A stretch of 64,000 bases of DNA from Brucepastera parasyntrophica (GCF_022376835.1 NZ_CP084606.1:1234501-1298500); one strand, 5' to 3'. Shown: positions 46,584 to 56,507, counted from the first letter of the stretch. Notes: generated by a model from the letters alone, not told the origin. Made by a program: numbers and translations.

Positions 46584-47579
46584 ATGATAACAATCTGGAA
46601 GCAGGAAAACCAAAAACTTGTAGAAGGAACCAGTTCCGACAGCCCGATCTGGGTAGACGCGCGGAATGTTACCCGCGAAGATATCCGCACCATTGAAACC
46701 GAATACGGTGTTGATACTGAGATAATCATGGATATCCTTGACCAGGACGAGCTGTCCCGGATTGAAAAGGAAGACAATTATACGCTGATTATCGTCAGAC
46801 TGCCGATATTCATAGCCACAAATGAAGTCAGCTATTTTACCCTTCCGCTTGGTATTATTCTGTTTCCCAATATGGTACTGACAATCTGCTGGGCGGACTG
46901 TACGGTTTTGTCCGACTTATCAAATAACCGCGTGCGGGGCCTGTCACTTAATGACCTTCCCGCGTTTGTGGTACGGGTTCTTGCCCGGGCCGATTTAATC
47001 TTCCTCCGTTATCTGAAGGAAATTAACCGGAGATCAAACAGTATCGAGCTAGAACTGCAAAAATCGGTGAGAAACCTCGAATTGATCCAGCTCCTGAATC
47101 TTGAAAAATCCCTGGTATATTTTACGACATCCCTCAAAAGCAACCAGCTTCTTTTTGAAAAGCTTATGAAAACCAAGCTGATTCTTCTTGATGAAGAGGA
47201 CAGGGAATGGATGGAAGATGTTGCGACCGACAACCGGCAGGCCATTGAAATGGCCGATATTTACAGCAACATCCTTTCGGGAATGATGGATGCCTTTGCC
47301 TCGGTAATCTCAAACAATCTCAGTATTGTCATGAAACGCCTTACCGTAATATCACTGGTCCTGATGATTCCGACCATGATAACAAGCTTTTTCGGCATGA
47401 ATATCAATCTTCCGATGGGAAACTGGCTTGGCTACGGGGCCCTGGCGGTGATTCTTTTCCTCTGCTTTCTGTCTTCAATTTTAGCCATGTTTCTGCTGCG
47501 CGACAAAAAAATAAAGAAGCCGAAAATTACCGAAACAGAACGCAAAAGGCGGCGGATCAAAAACCGGGCGGCCCAGTAA
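46584..47579 (+). CDS. corA: CorA-type divalent-metal transporter
   Basis: 331 residues. Long cytoplasmic alpha/beta N-terminus, helical stalk (about 130-265), then two C-terminal membrane helices. The family signature is in ISLVLMIPTMITSFFGMNINLP (GMN motif), followed by the second helix (LAVILFLCFLSSILAMFLL) and a very basic tail. It takes up Mg2+ (or Co2+/Ni2+) as a pentamer. RBS GAGAGG is eight bases upstream of ATG 46584. Confidence 0.95.
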   Translation: MITIWKQENQKLVEGTSSDSPIWVDARNVTREDIRTIETEYGVDTEIIMDILDQDELSRIEKEDNYTLIIVRLPIFIATNEVSYFTLPLGIILFPNMVLTICWADCTVLSDLSNNRVRGLSLNDLPAFVVRVLARADLIFLRYLKEINRRSNSIELELQKSVRNLELIQLLNLEKSLVYFTTSLKSNQLLFEKLMKTKLILLDEEDREWMEDVATDNRQAIEMADIYSNILSGMMDAFASVISNNLSIVMKRLTVISLVLMIPTMITSFFGMNINLPMGNWLGYGALAVILFLCFLSSILAMFLLRDKKIKKPKITETERKRRRIKNRAAQ

Positions 47580-47691
47580 CCAGTCATTATGCTCCCGTTC
47601 CAATTGCAGAGATCCGCAATTTTTGTTAGGCTTTATCCGGTAATAGACAGCTGATTGCTGTTTTTACGACACCAGGCCATAGGGGAGCATA

Positions 47692-49340
47692 ATGAAAAAA
47701 CGTGCCTTAATCAGTGTTTTCTATAAAGACGGTATTCTGGATCTCGCGAAATATCTTGCGGATAACGGATGGGAAATTCTTTCAACCGGAGGCACAAAAA
47801 AATACTTAAGTGACGCCGGGCTTGCCGTTACCGATGTGAGTTCAGTCACCGGATTTCCCGAATGCCTTGACGGCAGAGTCAAAACCCTTCACCCGAAAAT
47901 ACATGCGGGGCTTCTTGCCATCCGCGGCAATCCGGAACATGTGAAAACCATGAATGATCTGGATATAGAATATATTGATCTCGTATGCGTGAATCTGTAT
48001 CCGTTCTTTGAAAAGGTTCAGGACTATCTTTCATTTAAGGAAACCGTGGAATTTATCGATATAGGGGGGCCGACAATGCTCCGTTCCGCGGCAAAAAACC
48101 ATCAGGATGTGCTTGTTCTAGCGGACCCTTCGGATTATCAGGAAGTGATTTCTTCCCTGGAAACCGCGAAACAGGATATTTCCCTGATTCCGCAGGATTT
48201 AAAGCGGCGGCTGGCGGGAAAGGTCTTCAATGTAACCAGCGCCTATGACGCGGCCATTTCACGGTTTATGCTCGGGGAAGCGGGCAAGCCCGTTTCCGGA
48301 AATTCTCCCCTGTGGCCCGAATATCTGACAGTTCCCCTGAAAATAAGCCAGAGCCTCCGGTATGGAGAAAACGGACACCAGCAGGCAGCCCTGTATGTAA
48401 CGGCTGATACAAAAGGCGCAATGGCCGGAATGAAGCAGCTCCAGGGAAAGGAATTGTCCTATAATAATATCAGGGACCTTGATATAGCATGGAAGGCGGC
48501 CTGTGCCTATGATGTTTTCCGGAAAAATCTCCCATCAGACTTTCCGGGAGGAAAAACCATATCGGAAAAAACGGTTATGTGCGTTGCGCTCAAACACAAT
48601 TCCCCCTGCGGGGCGGCCCTCGGAGGGACTGTCCTCGAGGCGTATCAGAAAACCTATCTCTGTGATCCCGTTTCGATTTACGGAGGGATCATAGGCTGCA
48701 ACAAAAAATAGATAAAGCGGCCGCGGAGGAAATGACCAAAATTTTTCTTGAGGTAATTGTGGCCCCGGATTACGACGATGACGCCCTTGCTGTTTTTTCC
48801 GCAAAAAAGAACCTGCGCGTTATCAGGGCTGAAATTGAGCCGGACAATCTGACGGAAATGGTGAGCGTGGACGGCGGAGTTCTGATACAGGACAGGGATA
48901 ACCGGCTGTTCAGCGAATGGAAGGTTGTTACGGAAAAACAGCCGACCGAAAAAGAAATTTCCGAAATGGTCTTCGGAATGACCATAGCCCTTTTTGTCAA
49001 ATCAAACGCAATTGTGACTGTAAGGGACAATGTCGCGGTCGGAATCGCGGGAGGACAGGTAAACCGCGTATGGCCTACGGAGCAGGCCCTTTCAAGGGCA
49101 AAAGTGCTAACTGATGCCGGATTTCCTGATGAAAACAATGCCATTTCGAAAGAACCGGCCCGGGTTATGATTTCCGACGCCTTTTTCCCCTTTGCGGACT
49201 GTGTGGAAATGGCAGCAAAATACGGAATTACAGCTATTATCCAGCCGGGAGGGTCCATGAGGGACCAGGAATCGATAGATGCTGCAAACCGCCTTGGGAT
49301 TGCCATGATTTTTTCCGGGACGCGCCATTTCAAGCACTGA
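47692..49340 (+). CDS. purH: Bifunctional AICAR formyltransferase/IMP cyclohydrolase (one frame break)
   Basis: Last two steps of IMP synthesis. N-terminal IMP cyclohydrolase (MGS-like) domain: [44 protein letters not shown]. The C-terminal AICAR transformylase has [25 protein letters not shown] and the end FSGTRHFKH. Repaired length about 549 residues. The frame is lost at A6 48703-48708 (GCNKK then TAG); one more A gives [18 protein letters not shown], as expected for the family. The coding density on both sides is intact. Confidence 0.92.
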
Positions 49341-49478
49341 AAACAGCGATACCGGAGCTAATCCGCAGCCGAAAACAGACGGCTCCGTTTACCGGACCGA
49401 ATTCCATACAATCCGAACCCGTTTTTTACAGGCAAATTCCCGGAAAAACGGGTTCCGTGTGTATTAAACCTGTGTTAT

Positions 49479-49579
49479 ATAGTCAAATAATTTATATTAT
49501 TTGACTATTTCCGATCATAAGTGTTTCTGATATAAAAAATCAGCCAATTCTTTATACCAGAAACCCAATTAAAGGTGTA
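49479..49579 (+). repeat. Two-hairpin element, copy R1
   Basis: Hairpin 1: 13-bp arms ATAGTCAAATAAT (49479-49491) and 49496-49508. A 14-base linker TTCCGATCATAAGT. Hairpin 2: 42 bases (49523-49564) with ends GTTTCTGATATA and complementary 3' arm. Tail GGTGTAT at 49573-49579. It lies directly before the LysM lipoprotein gene. Confidence 0.85.
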
Positions 49580-49602
49580 TACTCTGTATTCGGAGGTTAA
49601 CT

Positions 49603-50052
49603 ATGAAAAAAATAGTTTTTATGGCAGCGGCTATTGCGCTGTCATTCGTCACCCTTTCCTGCGCAACAAATAAAGAATATACGCAGGATGAGGTGAACAC
49701 GGCATTCGAGAAAGTATATGACAAATATGTATCAAGTCTGATTCTCGACGGCGCAAAAACGTACCAGGTTGTGGAAAAAGACACGCTTTCCGCTATCACA
49801 GTGAAGTATTACGGTTCCGACAAGGGGTACTATTTTCCGGTTATTATGCTGGCTTCCAGCGATGTAGTCCTGGACCCCGACCTGATCAAACCCGGCATGA
49901 AACTGACTGTTCCTGACCTGCAGAAAAATCTGGACAATCCTGCGTCCCGCGCAAAAATGAAAAGCTTCTTTAAAGAGATAGCTACCGTTTATCAGAAAAA
50001 AGGTAATCTTTTTATACGCGATAAGCTGAACGAAATAGCTGATTCCCTGTAA
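49603..50052 (+). CDS. LysM-domain lipoprotein
   Basis: 149 residues. Lipoprotein signal MKKIVFMAAAIALSFVTLSC; then a LysM-like domain (about 52-105): YQVVEKDTLSAITVKYYGSDKGYYFPVIMLAS...DLIKPGMKLTVP. It probably binds peptidoglycan at the inner face of the outer membrane or the periplasm. RBS CGGAGG. The gene is framed by two direct copies of the two-hairpin element; the second begins two bases after its stop codon. Confidence 0.85.
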   Translation: MKKIVFMAAAIALSFVTLSCATNKEYTQDEVNTAFEKVYDKYVSSLILDGAKTYQVVEKDTLSAITVKYYGSDKGYYFPVIMLASSDVVLDPDLIKPGMKLTVPDLQKNLDNPASRAKMKSFFKEIATVYQKKGNLFIRDKLNEIADSL

Positions 50053-50053
50053 T

Positions 50054-50156
50054 ATAGTCAAATAATCTAAATTATTTGACTATTTCCGATTATAAGTGTT
50101 TCTGATATAGAAAATTTGACTATTCATTATATCAGAAACGTAAAATAGATGTGTAT
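50054..50156 (+). repeat. Two-hairpin element, copy R2
   Basis: Hairpin 1 with arms 50054-50066 and 50071-50083, linker of 14 bases (TTCCGATTATAAGT), hairpin 2 of 42 bases (50098-50139), tail GTGTATATT. It begins right after the LysM gene stop. Confidence 0.85.
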
Positions 50157-50160
50157 ATTC

Positions 50161-50188
50161 CGGCGGCAGTTCATGCCGCCGTTTTTTT
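50161..50188 (+). terminator. Rho-independent terminator after the LysM gene
   Basis: CGGCGGC...GCCGCCG stem with a 7-base loop, followed by T7. Confidence 0.9.
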
Positions 50189-50282
50189 ACCGGTATTTCC
50201 GGAAATCGCTTAAAAAACAGTTTCCCTGAATATGAAAATAACCGCTATTGAAAAACTGCTGATTTAGGGATAAACTGTCGTA

Positions 50283-51341
50283 ATGTTATATTATCTTGCC
50301 TCCGCCCTCCAGCAACATTTCGGTCCATTCAGACTTTTGCAGTCTTTTGCCGTTCTTATCAGTCTTGCGCTGTACGCCGGTTTTTTTCTTACGGTTTTTC
50401 TCCTGCCGAAAACATACAAATATCTGCCCAAAGACCGCGGAAGAGAATTTACTCCGAATGCGGAAGCCGCCATCGGCAAACCGACAGGGGCCGGGATAAT
50501 ATTCATATCACTTTTTATTGTTATTTCGATACTACTTATTCCGCTTAACGCCAGCCAGATTGCCGTAATGGTTTTTACCTTTCTGGCTATGCTGACAGGG
50601 TTCCTCGATGACCGCTCGGTCAAGTCCTGGAGTGAATATCTGAAAGGAGGACTTGATCTGCTGCTTTCCGTCGGAATGTCGGTAGCGCTCCTTTATCTTA
50701 ATTTTAACGGCAAGGTTTTTTTCTGGCTTCCCTTTATAACAAACGCAGTTGCCGTACATCCTGTCGTTTTTGTTATTGTTTCCACAGTTATCATATGGAT
50801 TTCAATAAATACTACGAATTGTACTGACGGAGTTGACGGTCTTTCCGGAACGCTTGTTCTGATTGCCCTTCTTTCACTTGGAATCATTTTTTATTTTGTT
50901 CTCGGACACACCGATATCGCCGCCTACCTTCTGGTTCCCCATCTTGCGGACGGGGCAACATGGGCGGTTATAGTGTTTGCCCTGTCGGGTGTTCTGATGG
51001 GATATTTGTGGCACAACGCGTTTCCCAGCAAGGTTTTAATGGGCGACGCGGGGTCCCGGGCGCTCGGGTTCTTTATCGGAGTAGGGGTCATGATTTCAGG
51101 CAACCCCTTCCTGATTCTGATGACCAGCAGCGTAATGCTTATTAACGGAGGAACAGGCCTCCTGAAAGTTGCCCTCCTGCGGTTTTTCAATATAAAAATA
51201 CTGCATTCAATACGATTCCCTCTGCATGACCACATGAGAAAGAACCTGCAATGGTCTCCGACCCAGATTCTTCTGAAATTCATGATTATGCAGGTGCTTA
51301 TTACGCTTGCCGTTGTCGGAATATTCTTTAAAGTCCGCTGA
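50283..51341 (+). CDS. mraY: Phospho-N-acetylmuramoyl-pentapeptide transferase
   Basis: 352 residues, about ten membrane helices. It makes lipid I from UDP-MurNAc-pentapeptide and undecaprenyl phosphate. Catalytic loops: LTGFLDDRSVKS (Asp pair), NTTNCTDGVDGLSG, LMGDAGSRALG, and the loop RFPLHDHMRKNLQW, where the usual HHH is HDH. WecA-type transferases are related, but the DGVDGL and GDAGS loops and length fit MraY. It is alone here, not in a dcw cluster. The start has only a weak ribosome site. Confidence 0.9.
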   Translation: MLYYLASALQQHFGPFRLLQSFAVLISLALYAGFFLTVFLLPKTYKYLPKDRGREFTPNAEAAIGKPTGAGIIFISLFIVISILLIPLNASQIAVMVFTFLAMLTGFLDDRSVKSWSEYLKGGLDLLLSVGMSVALLYLNFNGKVFFWLPFITNAVAVHPVVFVIVSTVIIWISINTTNCTDGVDGLSGTLVLIALLSLGIIFYFVLGHTDIAAYLLVPHLADGATWAVIVFALSGVLMGYLWHNAFPSKVLMGDAGSRALGFFIGVGVMISGNPFLILMTSSVMLINGGTGLLKVALLRFFNIKILHSIRFPLHDHMRKNLQWSPTQILLKFMIMQVLITLAVVGIFFKVR

Positions 51342-51365
51342 ATTCTATCACACAAACGTCACCAT

Positions 51366-51396
51366 AAAAAAACCTGCGGAATTCCGCGGGTTTTTT
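51366..51396. terminator. Bidirectional terminator between mraY and the LPP20-like gene
   Basis: A run, then AACCTGCGG-AATT-CCGCGGGTT (one G.T pair), then T6. It works for both converging transcripts. Confidence 0.9.
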
Positions 51397-51412
51397 CTTC
51401 CGGTTTGATATT

Positions 51413-52480
51413 TTACTTTGTCGAAAGATGTGACAAATACTGTGCAAATTTATCGCTGAAATCCGTATTTACTTTCTTTTCCGCAGTACGCAGCGCGCGG
51501 TTTTCCGCCTCGGAAACAGTCAGATGACCTTCCCTTCCGTTGGCGCTATAGGGGATCAGGACCAGACCTGTCTGCGTATCGGTCAGGCGCGCGTCAATTG
51601 TGTAGCGCACAAACTTATTATCGGCCCCGCCCTGCCCCATATCAACAGGCGAAAATGAAAGCACCGCATTCAGCGCATACCGGGAACCGGCGCCGCCGCT
51701 CTTGAAACCGGCGGCGGAAAAAACCTGGGTAAACGCGGCTTTGATCCGGCCGTCTACATCATTTTGAACCGTAACGGAAATGGGTATTGCCTGGGCTATT
51801 TTAACGCATTCCAGACGGAATTCATCACCGGTTCTGACGCTGCCCCGGCTGGCCGCCGCCGTCGCAGGACTGATGACGGAAAGCACATTGAGGAAGGTAG
51901 TGTTCGCGTCGCCTATTTCAGCCGCAAGATTAAAGCGGGCATAGGCGTCAAGGGTTTCCTTTTCACCAGCGGGAATATCAACAAGTTTCGTGATTGTCGC
52001 TTCATTGGTTTTAAGAAGGTCCGAATAAAGAAGAGTGGCCTTCGCTTTTTCCATAACGGCAACGGCATAGGTTGTTTTATCCCCGTCTGACCAGGTGCTT
52101 TTTATTTCAGCGCCTACAAGCGTATCCATGTCCACAGAAGTTTTAATGGCTTCGTCAATTGTCGCGCTTTCCGTTGAAGACTGGACTCTGCCTTCCGCTA
52201 CAGCTTCGCTGTAACGCGCAGAAACGGTTATTTCACCCTTTACATTCTGGCCGAAAACACCCACCAGAGCGGCGAACGCGCTTTTTTCAGCGGCTTCGCG
52301 GTTTCGTCCCGATCCGACAGCTGAAACATACTGCGCATCCGGATAGACCGTTTTCGGGTTCATAACCCATTCGGGCTGTGAATTTTTCGTTTTTTTATCG
52401 GAAGATCCTCCGCCAAAAACAGGCATCAGAATGACACAAAAGAATACCGCCAGAATACTGTTCCGAATTATTTTATACAT
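51413..52480 (-). CDS. LPP20-like exported protein
   Basis: 355 residues. Signal peptide MYKIIRNSILAVFFCVILMPVFGGG (no clear lipobox Cys). N-terminal LPP20-like domain: QPEWVMNPKTVYPDAQYVSAVGSGRNREAAEKSAFAALV, quoted by its key features PEWV, YVSAVG and EAAEKSA. A C-terminal region holds another surface-lipoprotein-like domain (YTIDARLTDTQTGLVLIPYS). Start ATG 52480 overlaps the end of the COG3014 gene by 13 bases. Probably part of an outer-membrane or cell-wall assembly group with LpoB. Confidence 0.75.
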   Translation of the reverse strand: MYKIIRNSILAVFFCVILMPVFGGGSSDKKTKNSQPEWVMNPKTVYPDAQYVSAVGSGRNREAAEKSAFAALVGVFGQNVKGEITVSARYSEAVAEGRVQSSTESATIDEAIKTSVDMDTLVGAEIKSTWSDGDKTTYAVAVMEKAKATLLYSDLLKTNEATITKLVDIPAGEKETLDAYARFNLAAEIGDANTTFLNVLSVISPATAAASRGSVRTGDEFRLECVKIAQAIPISVTVQNDVDGRIKAAFTQVFSAAGFKSGGAGSRYALNAVLSFSPVDMGQGGADNKFVRYTIDARLTDTQTGLVLIPYSANGREGHLTVSEAENRALRTAEKKVNTDFSDKFAQYLSHLSTK

Positions 52481-53789
52481 ACTGCCTCCGAAAGATTTAG
52501 CCTGTTTGCCTGGACCGGCACATTTTCATATCTGAGATGATGAAGCAGCCGTCCGGCTTTATCGTAATAATTAACCGTAAAGGAATATGTCCCGGGTTCA
52601 AGATTTATCCCCCCTACGAGGGCTTTTGAAGGAAAATATCTGGACATGCGCAAATCGGCCTGTTCACTTGTTTCCGCGAAAATCTGAGCGCCGAAACCGA
52701 TCAGCCCGAGAATGAGCATCTGTTCGGAAGACTCGGCCTCATTTGCTGTCTGCTTGAAAGCCATGGAAACACCTGTCTTTGTCAGGGACCTGAGTACGGT
52801 TTTGAGATAAATAAATCCCGCGTTGAGTTTAAAGGTTTCCGCCGAAACAGCGCCCATATCTTCAATCAGTTCCAGATTAAACGACTCGCCCGTATCCAGC
52901 ACAACCTGCGTCCTGGCAATACTTGAAGGGCGCATTACAAGAATTGGCATTGTTATTTTCAGATAATCCGTACCGCCCAGGGTATACGTATGGTTTCATC
53001 CTGTTTAACCGGAGAAAATCCGTTAAAACTGATTACGTTAAGTCGAGCCATGCCCGCCGGAACATTCAGTTCATCGTCAAGTGTGGACGGGAGCGGAAAG
53101 TTGTATACCGTGGGCTGGTTCGCAAAGGCGAGCTTTACCTGGTCCCGGTCAATCCGGGCGTCATCCCGTTTACCCTCGCCTCGGTAAAACAGCATTCCAA
53201 GATAGCGGGCCAGCGCGGAATTGGAAAAATTTGTCTGAACCGCCTCAGGATCATAGGGAACATCAGACGATTTTGCGAGGACAGCCTGCTGGGCGTTGGT
53301 TGTTACCGCCCCGTATTTTGTCGCCAGATGTTTAAGTTTATTGTCACTGCGCCTGATTTCCACAAGGGAACTCTCAAGCGCTCCATTATAGTAATAATTA
53401 AGCGCATTAAAAACATTCAGATAAATATCTTCGTAATCCTCGCCGGCGTATTCTTTTATATTATCATTAAGCACATATGAAGTAATTTCAAGAGACACGC
53501 TTTTTGTAAAAGCGGCCTCTATGCTCCGCTCGGCTGTCGACAGGTAGTCAATTGACTCTTTATATTCTCCCGCATAATGGGAAAGCATTCCCGCGTCAAG
53601 ATAAAACAGTATTGCGTCCGTGTCCGCATAGGCGCCGCCTTCCTTGGCTTTTTTGATCATCTCAAGGCCGCCGTGATAATCTCCGGTAAAAACAGCGGAG
53701 TCTATTTCTTCATAATGGGCCATAGAAGAACAGGAAATAAAGAATATGAGGATGAATCCTGCAAAAAAAATACTCTTTTTGATTTTCAT
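52468..53789 (-). CDS. COG3014-type lipoprotein (one frame break)
   Basis: Repaired length about 440 residues. Lipoprotein signal (MKIKKSIFFAGFILIFFISC), then a TPR-like helical half (YHGGLEMIKKAKEGGAYADTD, NALNYYYNGALESSLVEIRRSDNKL), then a beta-rich half after the break (ITMPILVMRPSSIARTQVVLD). The frame is lost at G3 52980-52982 (coding C3); one more C gives IRIPLGGTDYLKITMPILV. This is the only G/C tract among the breaks. The family is found next to LpoB in many bacteria. Its function is not established. Confidence 0.75.
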
Positions 53790-53933
53790 GGAATTAATCT
53801 CCAGGCTTATTAGCATCCGGGAAAACGGAACAGGGTTTCGGGAAAAAACTCCGTTTCACTTTTTTCAGCCCGCGGCCCTCTTTCTTCCGGTTTGAAGAAC
53901 TATCCGCCCCAAACCGGAAAAAATCGGTGCTGT

Positions 53934-54539
53934 TTAGAATTTGACTGAAGGTGTTTTAATAATCTTCTTTATTTCGTTGTTTTCACCTACCCAGATTTTT
54001 CTGTTTGTCTCAATATCAATCAGATCGGCATATACATAGTATGTGCGGGTCGCCGTATTGCCGGCGCGGTCCACAATTGTTTTTACCGATCCCATGAGCA
54101 TAAAATCCGCGCCCGTTTCATTCGCAAGGGCTTTCGCGGATTCCTCATCAGCCCATACCTGCTGCTGCTGGCGTTCGTCACGGATGCCGGACCGTTCATC
54201 GCTGCTGGCGACAAATTCCGCCCGCCCGCTGTTCAGAATAGCCGTTTCCATTCTTCTTGTGATCAGTGAAGTATCTATATGCTCATCACTGTCATTTCTG
54301 AATGCGCCGACAATAATAACGGGAAGTCTGTTATTCTGCCTTTCAAAGCTCGCTACCCTTGGAGCGTCAAGACAGTCATTTATCAGAGTGGTACATACAA
54401 TGCGCAAATCGCTGTCATTCCAGTATCCGCTCAGATCTGTCTGGGTTTCGGAATCCACACGGGTCACCTTTGGTGATGATGAACAGGAAACGAGAAAGAT
54501 CGCGGTTAATACAAGTATCAGCGGATGGTGAATTTTCAT
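53934..54539 (-). CDS. lpoB: Penicillin-binding protein activator LpoB-like lipoprotein
   Basis: 201 residues. Lipoprotein signal with LVSCSSS. LpoB-like domain: TRVDSETQTDLSGYWNDSDLRIV, LPVIIVGAFRNDSDEHIDTSLITRRMETAIL, FMLMGSVKTIVDRAGNTATRTYYVYADLIDIETNRKIWVGENNEIKK (by pattern). In enterobacteria LpoB stimulates PBP1b from the outer membrane. First gene of the LpoB-COG3014-LPP20 set on this strand. Confidence 0.85.
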   Translation of the reverse strand: MKIHHPLILVLTAIFLVSCSSSPKVTRVDSETQTDLSGYWNDSDLRIVCTTLINDCLDAPRVASFERQNNRLPVIIVGAFRNDSDEHIDTSLITRRMETAILNSGRAEFVASSDERSGIRDERQQQQVWADEESAKALANETGADFMLMGSVKTIVDRAGNTATRTYYVYADLIDIETNRKIWVGENNEIKKIIKTPSVKF

Positions 54540-54645
54540 TTTATCCTCCTAAATCAATATCCGAAAATATATTCAAGATTCAGTTTATCACACTTTGTAT
54601 GAAAACACAATAATTTTGCCTTTTTCACATGGTTATTTAAAAAAG

Positions 54646-54668
54646 AAGGCGGACAATAAGCCCGCCTT
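54646..54668 (-). terminator. Terminator of the VOC gene
   Basis: AAGGCGG...CCGCCTT hairpin followed on the minus strand by CTTTTTT. Confidence 0.8.
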
Positions 54669-54695
54669 TTTCAGTAAAAACAGCTAAAAGAGCTA

Positions 54696-55058
54696 TTATT
54701 CTTCTATAAAATCAAGTTCAATTCCGTTCGGATCAACAGCAGTCATTATCTTTTTTCCGTCCTTAATGGTTTTCGGAGCTGAAATAATATGAACCTTGTT
54801 TGCTGTCAGGAATTTTTCGGCTTCGCCTATCTGTTCAACCACAAAGGTCAGGGACACGCTGTTTCCGGGAACCGGATTTGCGTTATCGTTGTGCAGTAAT
54901 TCAATGGTACAGTTTGTGTCCGGTTCGCTCAGAAATGCAATCTGTTTGCCCGGAGAGGGAGATATCATTGAATCAAAGGTAAATCCCAGTATTTTTTCAT
55001 AAAATGCTATCGACTTCTGAATGTCGGAAGTCCTGATAACAACACTTTTCATTTTCAC
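54696..55058 (-). CDS. VOC-family (glyoxalase/bleomycin-resistance fold) protein
   Basis: 120 residues. MKMKSVVIRTSDIQKSIAFYEKILGF is the standard beta-alpha start of a VOC domain; the end is TAVDPNGIELDFIEE. Metal ligands of true glyoxalase I (first His, later Glu) are not all present, so the activity is uncertain. The start is GTG 55058 with AAGGAG eight bases upstream. Transcribed alone. Confidence 0.85.
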   Translation of the reverse strand: MKMKSVVIRTSDIQKSIAFYEKILGFTFDSMISPSPGKQIAFLSEPDTNCTIELLHNDNANPVPGNSVSLTFVVEQIGEAEKFLTANKVHIISAPKTIKDGKKIMTAVDPNGIELDFIEE

Positions 55059-55155
55059 GGTAGTCGCTCCTTGATCGTGCTGATTTATAAAAACAGGGAA
55101 TCTTCAAAATATCATTTTAAAGATTCCCTTCTTACTTACATAATACTATATGATT

Positions 55156-56472
55156 TCAGTCCATGCAAACAAAACCGGCACCAATCTCGCCCATAATCCG
55201 GTAAAATCCGGGAAAGGAGACCGTACAGCATTCGGCGTTCTCGATGAGGACTCCGTTTCCTTCAATACCCAGTCCGGCAACAGCGAGGGACATGGCTATT
55301 CTGTGATCATCATAACTGTTTACCGCCGCATCATGAAGACCTTTGCCGCCTGTGCCATGGATGAGGAGATAATCACTTCCTTCTTCGAGACCGGCGCCGA
55401 GTTTTGCCAATTCTGTCCGCATCAGGGCAATTCTGTCCGTCTCCTTATGGCGGACTATCCCGATATCGGTTAGATGGGTATCTCCTTCGGCAAAACAGGC
55501 TGCGACAGACAGGGCAGGAACAGCATCGGGAAACCCGGAGCAGTTAAAGGTTCCGCCCCGGAGGCACGATAACCGGCCCTTTCCGGAATGATTGACCAAA
55601 AGACTTTTCTTTTCAGAATCCATAACGATATCAGCGCCCATTGCGGACAGGACACCGGCAATCGCCGAGTCACCCTGACTTCCGGAAGTATCAATATTGG
55701 CTATTTCCAGTTTTGAACCGGTTATAACGGCGGCGACCAGAGGAAAGGCGGTACTCCCCCAGTCAGATGGAATTTCGCGGCGGAATGACCGGTATTTCTG
55801 CGGGCCTTCTATTTCAAAGCGGTTAAGTTTTTCGCGGTCATACCGGACATGTATCCCTGTAAAATCCAGCCAGTCACAGGTCATTTGCAGAAAAGGCATT
55901 TCTTTCGGGTTCCGGAGAATAATTTCCGTTTGTCCGTGAAGCAGGGGCGCGGCCATCATAAGTCCGCTGATCTGCTGCGAGAAGGCGCCTTCGTGTTCGA
56001 CCCTGCCGGCATGGATGGGACCTCTGACTGAAAAAGGAGGGGCGTCGATATCTTTCCTGGCGGTAAATCCGTCGCCGCCCAGATCCTTTATTGCCTGTAT
56101 AATCTGTCCCACCGGACGGGTACATATTGATGCGTCTCCGGTGAATTCCGTCCATCCCGGCAGGGTCGCGGCTATCGGAGCCATAAAATAAAGCACTGAA
56201 CCGGAATTTCCCACATCGACCGGAGAGGATGGAAGACGGAGCCCTTTTTCGGGGGCTGTAATCCGCCAGATATTGCCATCCATTTCCACAAGGGCGCCGA
56301 AGGCCTGTATTACTTCCGCGCAGGAAAGACAGTCGGCACCGGTCAGCGGATTCAGGATTTCAGAAGTTCCGGACGCGAGGGCGGCCATAATACAGGCGCG
56401 GATGGTATGGCTTTTTGATCCGGGGACGGTTACGGTTCCGGACAGACTGCTTTTTTTACTCAGGATATTCAT
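55156..56472 (-). CDS. aroA: 3-phosphoshikimate 1-carboxyvinyltransferase (EPSP synthase)
   Basis: 438 residues. Sixth step of the shikimate pathway: joins PEP to shikimate 3-phosphate. VPGSKSHTIRACIMAALASGT (N-terminal substrate lysine), DVGNSGSVLYFMAP, DWGSTAFPLVAAVIT, and NSYDDHRIAMSLAVAGLG near the C-terminus. The glyphosate-site GNAGT is GNSGS here, as in class II-like forms. Transcribed alone on the minus strand. Confidence 0.95.
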   Translation of the reverse strand: MNILSKKSSLSGTVTVPGSKSHTIRACIMAALASGTSEILNPLTGADCLSCAEVIQAFGALVEMDGNIWRITAPEKGLRLPSSPVDVGNSGSVLYFMAPIAATLPGWTEFTGDASICTRPVGQIIQAIKDLGGDGFTARKDIDAPPFSVRGPIHAGRVEHEGAFSQQISGLMMAAPLLHGQTEIILRNPKEMPFLQMTCDWLDFTGIHVRYDREKLNRFEIEGPQKYRSFRREIPSDWGSTAFPLVAAVITGSKLEIANIDTSGSQGDSAIAGVLSAMGADIVMDSEKKSLLVNHSGKGRLSCLRGGTFNCSGFPDAVPALSVAACFAEGDTHLTDIGIVRHKETDRIALMRTELAKLGAGLEEGSDYLLIHGTGGKGLHDAAVNSYDDHRIAMSLAVAGLGIEGNGVLIENAECCTVSFPGFYRIMGEIGAGFVCMD

Positions 56473-56507
56473 CTTCTATAATAAACCTTAATATATGGTC
56501 CTGCCGG

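Noticed and set aside
49500..49540. Promoter within the two-hairpin element (TTGACT...TATAAA)
   Set aside because: The spacing is 21-24 bases, too long for a sigma70 promoter, and TTGACT is part of a stem arm.
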